5,119 nt of DNA, taken from assembly GCA_025362765.1 (NCBI GenBank), contig JANYFI010000368.1, forward strand, positions 1 to 5,119. The letters run 5' to 3'. Shown piece by piece: positions 1-5,119 of the stretch. Position numbers and translations under genes: made by a program. This DNA comes from Ferruginibacter sp. (GTDB taxonomy: Bacteria; Bacteroidota; Bacteroidia; Chitinophagales; Chitinophagaceae). Below the pieces are notes generated by a model. It did no database searches, was not told the DNA's origin, and was given only the letters and a program-made list of their open reading frames with translations. Within the stretch, counting starts at the first letter, position 1. Each line of letters begins with the position of its first letter.

Positions 1-1902
1 TTATCGCTTACCAGCGTCGCCGTTTCCGCACAACTTTGCCAGGGTAGTTTGGGTGATCCGATTGTGAACATCACTTTTGGCGCAGGTTCAAATCCAGGCA
101 ATAGTTTATCTGCCGCTACCACTGCATACCAATATGTAAATTATGACTGTCCAGGCGATGGCTTCTACTCCGTAAGAAACAATACCAACGCCTGTTTTGA
201 TGACTCCTGGCATACGCTTACATCCGATCATACGGGTAACAGCAGCGGCTATTTTATGCTGGTTAATTCTTCCTTTGCTCCCAGTGCTTTTTATTTAGAT
301 ACAGTGAGCGGATTGTGTGGCAACACTACCTATGAATTTGCTGCCTGGGTGGTAAATGTATTAAAACTGTCCGCATGTAATGGTGCTGGCATCAAGCCAA
401 ATCTCACATTCAGCATCGAAAAAAAGGATGGCACTGTTTTGCAAACTTATAACAGCGGCGACATTCCATCGCAGGCTTCGCCTACCTGGCAGCAGTTCGG
501 TTTTTTCTTTACAACCTTTGCCAGTGAATCAGATATTGTGCTGAGAATTTTTAACAACGCTCCCGGTGGTTGTGGTAACGACCTTGCTTTGGATGATATT
601 ACTTTTCGTGCCTGTGGTCCAAAATTAATACCTTCCATTACCGGCGACGCCAACACAACGGTGGTACTTTGCGAAGGGCGGGCAAAATCATTTGTGTTTA
701 CCTGTAACGTATCGCCAGGATTTAATAACCCTGTGTTTCAATGGCAGCAAAATATAAATAAGGGAACATGGACGGATATTGCCGGTGCCAATACCACATC
801 ATTTTCAAAAACTTTTGCGGCCAATGCCGCGGCAGGCAATTATGGATTTCGATTAACGGCATCCGAAATTGGAAACGCCACATCCTTGCAATGCAGGGTG
901 GTGGCAGATCCGCTGTTTGTGAATGTAGTGGCGAACCCGGTACCGAATGCCGGTAACAATGGTCCTGTTTGCGAAAGAAATACTTTGGTGTTGGCGGCTA
1001 CTGACGGAACCCAATTTATATGGACCGGCCCGGACAATTATTCAGACAGTGGCACGACCGCTACAATCAATGCGGTACAACCGGCGCAGGCAGGCAAATA
1101 TTTTGTACTGGTAACCAATAGCAGCGGCTGTTCTCACCTGGATTCAACCGTTGTAAAAGTTAATCCTGTACCGGTAGCTACAGTGAGTTTTACTTCTAAA
1201 ATCATTTGTACGGGTGATGCCATTCAGCTGAATGCCGGTGGCGGTTCAGGTTATACATGGTCACCTGCCACCGCTTTATCATCTGCCGGTATTGCCAATC
1301 CTGATGCATCACCAACAAATACGACTGCGTACGTGGTAACAGTGAGTAACCAGTTTAACTGTACAGACACAGCATCGGTGTTGATTACAGTAAATGAAAA
1401 GCCAACAGCCAATGCGGGACCGGATAAAACAATCATTAAGGGCCGCACCATTTTACTGGAAGGAAGCGCTACCGGACAATCAATTAATTATTCATGGAAG
1501 CCGCCTGTTTACCTTGATAATCCGCTACTGTTGCAGCCGATGGCTACGCCGCCCGCCGACATGGATTATACATTAACGGTTATCTCTGCCAACGGGTGTG
1601 GAACAGCCACAGATGCTATGCATGTATTTGTGTTCAATGGCATTTATATTCCAACCGCTTTTTCACCCAATGGAGACGGTTTAAATGATACCTGGAAAAT
1701 TCCGGCTTTGGCTGCTTTTCCTGCGTTTGAGCTCACCATATTTAACCGGTTTGGGCAAAAAATATTTCAAAATAAAAATTCCAATATAGCCTGGGATGGC
1801 ATGTTTAAAGGAGAGCCACTTGCAACTGGCGCTTATATATATAATATTAACCTGCACCAATTTCCGGGAACTTTAAAAGGCACTGTTACGATAGTACGTT
1901 AA
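1..1902 (+). CDS. Secreted multi-domain surface protein with type B T9SS C-terminal sorting domain (5'-partial)
   Basis: The frame is open from base 1 to the TAA at 1900-1902 (633 visible residues), and the first in-frame ATG is only at residue 86. The visible start is the tail of a signal peptide (small/hydrophobic residues ending VSA before QLCQGS), so the true start lies left of the window; the TTG at 49 is not a credible start. Order of parts, numbered from base 1: signal-peptide end, 1-10; an N-terminal domain, about 11-206, starting CQGSLGDPIVNITFGAG and ending NDLALDDITFRACG, with seven cysteines; an Ig-like segment, about 218-312; two or three further Ig/PKD-like modules, about 313-389, 390-464 and 468-543, several opening with NPVPxA- or NAGPD-type linkers; and the CHU_C/type B sorting domain, about 548-633 (IPTAFSPNGDGLNDTW, FNRFGQKIF, WDG, PLATGAYIY). 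Known for the family: this C-terminal domain directs export through the type IX system to the cell surface or medium. No enzymatic motif was recognised. An adhesive or binding role is inference. Confidence 0.93.
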   Translation, partial: LSLTSVAVSAQLCQGSLGDPIVNITFGAGSNPGNSLSAATTAYQYVNYDCPGDGFYSVRNNTNACFDDSWHTLTSDHTGNSSGYFMLVNSSFAPSAFYLDTVSGLCGNTTYEFAAWVVNVLKLSACNGAGIKPNLTFSIEKKDGTVLQTYNSGDIPSQASPTWQQFGFFFTTFASESDIVLRIFNNAPGGCGNDLALDDITFRACGPKLIPSITGDANTTVVLCEGRAKSFVFTCNVSPGFNNPVFQWQQNINKGTWTDIAGANTTSFSKTFAANAAAGNYGFRLTASEIGNATSLQCRVVADPLFVNVVANPVPNAGNNGPVCERNTLVLAATDGTQFIWTGPDNYSDSGTTATINAVQPAQAGKYFVLVTNSSGCSHLDSTVVKVNPVPVATVSFTSKIICTGDAIQLNAGGGSGYTWSPATALSSAGIANPDASPTNTTAYVVTVSNQFNCTDTASVLITVNEKPTANAGPDKTIIKGRTILLEGSATGQSINYSWKPPVYLDNPLLLQPMATPPADMDYTLTVISANGCGTATDAMHVFVFNGIYIPTAFSPNGDGLNDTWKIPALAAFPAFELTIFNRFGQKIFQNKNSNIAWDGMFKGEPLATGAYIYNINLHQFPGTLKGTVTIVR

Positions 1903-1930
1903 TAAAGCAAGTTGCTTATCAAGGTGCTCC

Positions 1931-1959
1931 AAAAAAGTATTAAGCGGTAGCTTTTTTTT
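1931..1959 (+). terminator. Possible weak intrinsic terminator after the secreted-protein gene
   Basis: This lies 28 bases after the stop codon of the rightward gene. An A-run ending in G (1931-1937) can pair with the C plus T-run at 1951-1957, and a smaller aagc/gctt stem with a ggta loop (1942-1953) sits directly before six more T residues. The stem is short and mostly A-T, so on its own it is a weak candidate. The stronger inverted repeat at 2006-2046 probably does most of the work. Confidence 0.35.
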
Positions 1960-2005
1960 GATTAGGGTATTAGTTTTAAAATAATGAGCGATACAGAACT
2001 GGATC

Positions 2006-2046
2006 AAATAAAAAATGGGTTGGCAGTACCAACCCATTTTTTATTT
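2006..2046. terminator. Bidirectional intrinsic terminator between the convergent genes
   Basis: Two 18-base arms (2006-2023 and 2029-2046) are perfect reverse complements around a five-base loop, cagta. The core of the stem is tgggttgg/ccaaccca, flanked by A-runs on the left and T-runs on the right. Read from either strand the hairpin therefore ends in a U-run, as expected of a terminator shared by convergent genes. It lies 103 bases after the stop of the rightward gene and 14 bases after the stop of the leftward receptor gene. Confidence 0.9.
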
Positions 2047-2060
2047 AAGTAACCTGTGGT

Positions 2061-4925
2061 TTAAAAATTGAATGCCAGTTTACTAAATAATCTTCTGCCA
2101 TTAAATCCCATTTGAACAGATTCCCATGGGCCGCCAGCTTCGTTATCGAATGATTCCCGTCTTGCGCTGTAAACCGCTGCAAAATCGGGGTGCACATTAA
2201 ATAAATTATCCGCACCTACAAAAAGGCTCACTTTTTTGGAGAATTTAAAAGATAAAAATACATCCGTGGTTACTTTAGCCTTATAGTTAAAAACCTCAGG
2301 CTCAATGTGAACGCCATCACCGGTAAAATTTGCATCCAGGTAACGATCCTGATCAACATATGGATCAATGCCGCCGAAGCTTCCTGAAATAGCTGGGTCA
2401 CCAGGGCCACCTGTATTTGCTAAATTACTGAAACCTGTCCAGCCAAACCCCTTTGTTTTCATGTTGCCAAAATAAGTAAAGTTGGTACCGATGCCCAATT
2501 TACTAATGCTGTATTCCAGGTTTAAATTAAATTTTGCTTTTGGCGCAGATGCCAGTAAAAACGCTTCTTCCCTATCGCTGAAAAAAGTTTTTCTATGTCC
2601 ATAACTGTCATCCAGGGTAGGTGGGTAATGTACTTCGTCAACCATCATGTGTTGCAAATTTCCAGACAGCAAAGCCTTAAAGCCTTTATTGCTCCACCTT
2701 TTATTGTAATCAACTACAATGTCAAGTCCGATATTGGTAGTGTTTACCGCATTGTCAAAAAACTGTGCGGTAGAAACGTTTAATGCTTTTAATTTGTCTG
2801 TAAATGCAACCGGTAATGTCGCATCCTCGGCACTAAATAAACCGGATAATACAATCCTGTCTTTCACTTTAACAATATATCCATCTACGGTAACGGTTAA
2901 GTTTTTGGCTGCTTTCCATGCAAAACCCATACTCGTGTTGATAGAAGTTTCTTGTTTTAAATTAGGGATACCGGCAGCTTTGGTAACATCATCCGTGTTT
3001 CTTGAAATACGGGATTGAACAAGAGCGCCACCACTAAAAGAAGTTAACGTATTACTGAAATTAATTTGCTGTAATGAAGGCGCTCTAAAGCCGGTACTCA
3101 ATGATCCCCTAAAACTAAATTTGTTTGATACCTTATACCTGGTGGCGATTTTAGAGGTATTTACAAATCCAAAATCTGAATAATTTTCAAAGCGTATCGC
3201 AATATCCAGTAACCATTTTTTTGTTACGTTCAGTTCCGCATCCGCATAACCGCTCACGTTCGTGCGATGCTGATTCACTACATCCGTGGGGCTGAAACCA
3301 GGAAATCCCTGCGCACCGGGGGCCTGGCCGGTTGAATTGGGGTATTGCGTATAGGAAGCTTCCTCTCCTTTATAAATTGCGTATTTTTCATACCTGAATT
3401 CCGTTCCAAGCCCTATATTTAGCCCTTCTGCAATAGACGTGAACGATTTACTAAAATCAAGATTGGTGGTGTTTTGTAGAAAATTAAAGCCACCATCATC
3501 AAAATGTGTTTTAGAAATATTGCCAACGATAGACGCATTGAAAGTTTTATCACCATAATAATGAAAATCATTTCGGCCGATGGTATTACTTAAATCCCAA
3601 TTCCAGTCTCCTGTTAGCTTACCTTTAAATCCTGCAGCCAGTGAAATATCCTTTATGTGGGTTTGAATATGCGGATTGAAATAGGTTTCGCCACCGGTGG
3701 TTTTTTGCATAATGGCAGGATCAAATATCAGGTTACCGCTTGCATCTATGGGAAAGCGGTCAGGTCTTGCACTGTAGTTTCTTGAATAGGCATATGCGTC
3801 TGAAGCCTTGTAGTTATATCCGCCAAAGGAATAGAAAGTAGTTTTTCCACTGGGTCCTACCGGAATTTCCATATTGTACATTGCACCTGCAGTTTTTACA
3901 GAGCCATCACCAAAAGCACGTCGTCCGCTGTTAAGGGGCAAGGCATTTGGGTTTTTAGCAAGGTCCGTGTCACCCACTTGCCGAAAAGTTTTGGCTTCAG
4001 ACAGCAGATCGAGCGAAAAGTTTACGAAGCCTCCCCGTTTACCAATAGCTACACCATTGTTGACAGATAGCGAAACATTACCGCCATCAATAGGATTACT
4101 GTAAACATATTCATTGTTAGTGCGGGCACTGTAAGCATTGTATTTTGTATCATCGTAACCGCTCCATCCTGTGTTGATGGTCCAGTGATTGATGTCTTTT
4201 TTTAACACGATATTCATTACACCAGCCATGGCGTCAGAGCCATATTGCGCTGAAGCACCATCCCGCAAAATTTCAATTCTATCAACGGCTGATTGAGGAA
4301 ACGCATTCAGGTCAACACCTGAGTTACCCCTTCCTCTTGCACCAAACAACGCAACAAATGCAGTCTGGTGGCGGCGTTTGCCATTTATCAATACAAGTGT
4401 CTGGTCGGGTCCTAATCCGCGAAGTGTACCCAAATCAACGTGATCCGCACCATCGGCACCACTTTGCTTATTATAGTTAAAAGAAGGGGCTGCCATATTC
4501 AAAATAGACGTTAAGTCCATTTTGGCAGTGGGTAAGCCAACCTGGTTTATTTTAATGATGTCTACCGGAACAGCCGTTTCGGTTTTAGCTCTTGGCGCTC
4601 CCCGGGTCCCCAATATGGCAACATCGCCTAACTCAACCAAACTGGCCACCATCGCTATTGAAATGTCTGCCTCATTTTCTAATACAACGGATTGCATCTC
4701 ATAGCCAACGGAACTTATCTCCAGTACATTATTGGCTTTGGCTTCTATTTTTATAATACCATCCGCATTTGAAATAACGCCTTTTTTAGTAGACTTGATT
4801 TTAGCAGAAACAGCTGATAAGGAACTACCAGTTTTTGCATCAGTAACTTTTAATGTGTACACTTGCTGGGCAAAAAGCGAATGTGTACACAAAAGAATTA
4901 CTAATGCTAAGATTATTTTTTTCAT
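2061..4925 (-). CDS. TonB-dependent outer-membrane receptor, substrate unknown
   Basis: A complete 954-residue protein, within the usual size range of TonB-dependent receptors. The ATG at 4925-4923 is chosen because it begins a clean signal peptide (MKKIILALVILLC..., likely cut after SLFA at residue 19). The frame stays open for 51 more codons upstream, but that stretch hides the signal peptide and looks non-coding. Parts in order: carboxypeptidase-regulatory-like domain, about 21-92 (VTDAKTG, SNADG, ISSVGYE); likely TonB-box region, about 98-106 (ELGDVAILG); plug, about 115-243, with DLGTLRGLGPDQTLVLINGKRR, DLNAFPQSAVDRIEILRDG and SAQYGSDAMAGVMNIVLK; then a beta-barrel to the end, with TGFRAPSLQQ at 611-620, the late VGADNLFN at 903-910 and a terminal phenylalanine suited to barrel insertion. 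Known for the family: it imports a ligand across the outer membrane using TonB-ExbBD energy. The substrate cannot be read from the sequence, and no SusD-type lipoprotein follows it, so it is not an evident Sus-type glycan system. The start has only A-rich sequence upstream and no Shine-Dalgarno, normal for this phylum. Confidence 0.95.
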   Translation of the reverse strand: MKKIILALVILLCTHSLFAQQVYTLKVTDAKTGSSLSAVSAKIKSTKKGVISNADGIIKIEAKANNVLEISSVGYEMQSVVLENEADISIAMVASLVELGDVAILGTRGAPRAKTETAVPVDIIKINQVGLPTAKMDLTSILNMAAPSFNYNKQSGADGADHVDLGTLRGLGPDQTLVLINGKRRHQTAFVALFGARGRGNSGVDLNAFPQSAVDRIEILRDGASAQYGSDAMAGVMNIVLKKDINHWTINTGWSGYDDTKYNAYSARTNNEYVYSNPIDGGNVSLSVNNGVAIGKRGGFVNFSLDLLSEAKTFRQVGDTDLAKNPNALPLNSGRRAFGDGSVKTAGAMYNMEIPVGPSGKTTFYSFGGYNYKASDAYAYSRNYSARPDRFPIDASGNLIFDPAIMQKTTGGETYFNPHIQTHIKDISLAAGFKGKLTGDWNWDLSNTIGRNDFHYYGDKTFNASIVGNISKTHFDDGGFNFLQNTTNLDFSKSFTSIAEGLNIGLGTEFRYEKYAIYKGEEASYTQYPNSTGQAPGAQGFPGFSPTDVVNQHRTNVSGYADAELNVTKKWLLDIAIRFENYSDFGFVNTSKIATRYKVSNKFSFRGSLSTGFRAPSLQQINFSNTLTSFSGGALVQSRISRNTDDVTKAAGIPNLKQETSINTSMGFAWKAAKNLTVTVDGYIVKVKDRIVLSGLFSAEDATLPVAFTDKLKALNVSTAQFFDNAVNTTNIGLDIVVDYNKRWSNKGFKALLSGNLQHMMVDEVHYPPTLDDSYGHRKTFFSDREEAFLLASAPKAKFNLNLEYSISKLGIGTNFTYFGNMKTKGFGWTGFSNLANTGGPGDPAISGSFGGIDPYVDQDRYLDANFTGDGVHIEPEVFNYKAKVTTDVFLSFKFSKKVSLFVGADNLFNVHPDFAAVYSARRESFDNEAGGPWESVQMGFNGRRLFSKLAFNF

Positions 4926-4946
4926 TATATATTGTTTTGGTTCTTT

Positions 4947-4980
4947 CAAAGGTCTTAATAAAATATTAAAAATGACAAAA
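4947..4980 (-). promoter_or_regulatory. Alternative promoter candidate close to the receptor start
   Basis: On the minus strand TTTTG (4980-4976) could serve as a -33 element and GACCTTTG (4954-4947) as a -7 element that departs from TAnnTTTG at its first base. The spacing of 21 bases fits the phylum's promoters, and transcription would begin about 15 bases before the ATG. The spacer holds an A/T-only inverted repeat (ttaata, three bases, tattaa; 4955-4969). The region is very A/T-rich, so a chance match is quite possible. Only one of this and the site at 5006-5013 need be real. Confidence 0.3.
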
Positions 4981-5005
4981 CATTCGTAAAATAGCAAATC
5001 GTTTA

Positions 5006-5013
5006 CAAATGTA
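5006..5013 (-). promoter_or_regulatory. Candidate Bacteroidota -7 promoter element for the receptor gene
   Basis: On the minus strand this reads TACATTTG, an exact match to the TAnnTTTG -7 consensus of the Bacteroidota primary sigma factor, 80 bases before the receptor's ATG. No clear TTTG-type -33 element sits about 20 bases further upstream, which weakens the call. An alternative pair lies closer to the gene: TTTTG at 4980-4976 and the imperfect GACCTTTG at 4954-4947, with 21 bases between them. Confidence 0.4.
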
Positions 5014-5119
5014 TTTCCATAAGGTTTAAAAAATTTACATCTTTTTTTTATGAATTTAGGTAGAAGGTAGTTTGACATTTTGGTGGAGATGCAACTTAAA
5101 AAGAATCGGTGCTTTTTTA

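Noticed and set aside
49..51. TTG as the start codon of the secreted-protein gene.
   Set aside because: The frame is open back to base 1 and encodes a signal-peptide end plus the QLCQGS lead-in that runs straight into LGDPIVNITF, so translation must begin outside the window.
1908..1920. A small palindrome, aagcaagttgctt, just after the stop of the rightward gene.
   Set aside because: It forms at most a five-pair stem with a three-base loop and no T-run follows, so it is not a usable terminator and has no other recognisable role.
1984..2052. A 22-codon ORF (starting MSDTELDQ) between the two genes on the + strand.
   Set aside because: Most of its second half is the terminator hairpin and its T-run. 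It has no convincing promoter or support beyond an ATG and a stop.
2719..3018. A 99-codon + strand ORF, and other + strand ORFs of 60-85 codons, opposite the receptor gene.
   Set aside because: They lie entirely antisense to well-supported receptor coding sequence and have no recognisable domain, so they are shadows of that frame.
4926..5078. A 51-codon in-frame extension of the receptor, starting at an ATG at 5078.
   Set aside because: It would bury a clean signal peptide at residue 52. Its composition (K, F, Y, N-rich) looks like translated A/T-rich leader DNA, and the motif TACATTTG lies inside it.
5098..5118. A hairpin-like aaaaag ... cttttt at the right edge, possibly a terminator of a minus-strand gene beyond the window.
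   Set aside because: The stem is six mostly A-T pairs with an eight-base loop, and the gene it would serve is not visible.
1..5119. Search for mobile elements, CRISPR repeats, tRNA/rRNA genes and defence or toxin-antitoxin genes.
   Set aside because: No transposase motif, regularly spaced direct repeats, tRNA-like cloverleaf or small paired genes were seen; the two long genes fill almost the whole window.

Overview
The window suggests a member of the Bacteroidota, most likely from the Chitinophagaceae or a relative. Three things point there. The rightward gene ends in a type IX secretion 'gliding motility-associated' (CHU_C, type B) sorting domain. The leftward gene is a TonB-dependent receptor with the N-terminal carboxypeptidase-regulatory-like domain typical of this phylum. 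Start regions are A/T-rich with no Shine-Dalgarno, and a TAnnTTTG-type promoter motif is present. The placement below phylum is an impression from protein style, not a proven assignment.

Layout: bases 1-1902 (+) hold the 3' part of a large secreted, multi-domain surface protein whose start codon lies left of the window. Bases 1903-2060 are a convergent intergenic region with a weak hairpin/T-run just after the + gene and an 18-bp perfect inverted repeat that should terminate transcription from both sides. Bases 2061-4925 (-) encode a complete 954-residue TonB-dependent outer-membrane receptor read leftward. Bases 4926-5119 are its A/T-rich upstream region, with promoter-like motifs and no convincing gene.

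The two genes converge and are separated by a bidirectional terminator, so they are separate transcription units, and nothing shows that they act together. One product is exported across the outer membrane by the type IX system and probably displayed or released. The other is an energy-coupled outer-membrane importer of unknown substrate. No SusD-like partner, PorP/SprF-like partner, transposase, CRISPR array, RNA gene or defence cassette is visible. I found no convincing new system. The points most worth a second look are the unassigned N-terminal domain of the secreted protein and the receptor's lack of a visible partner.
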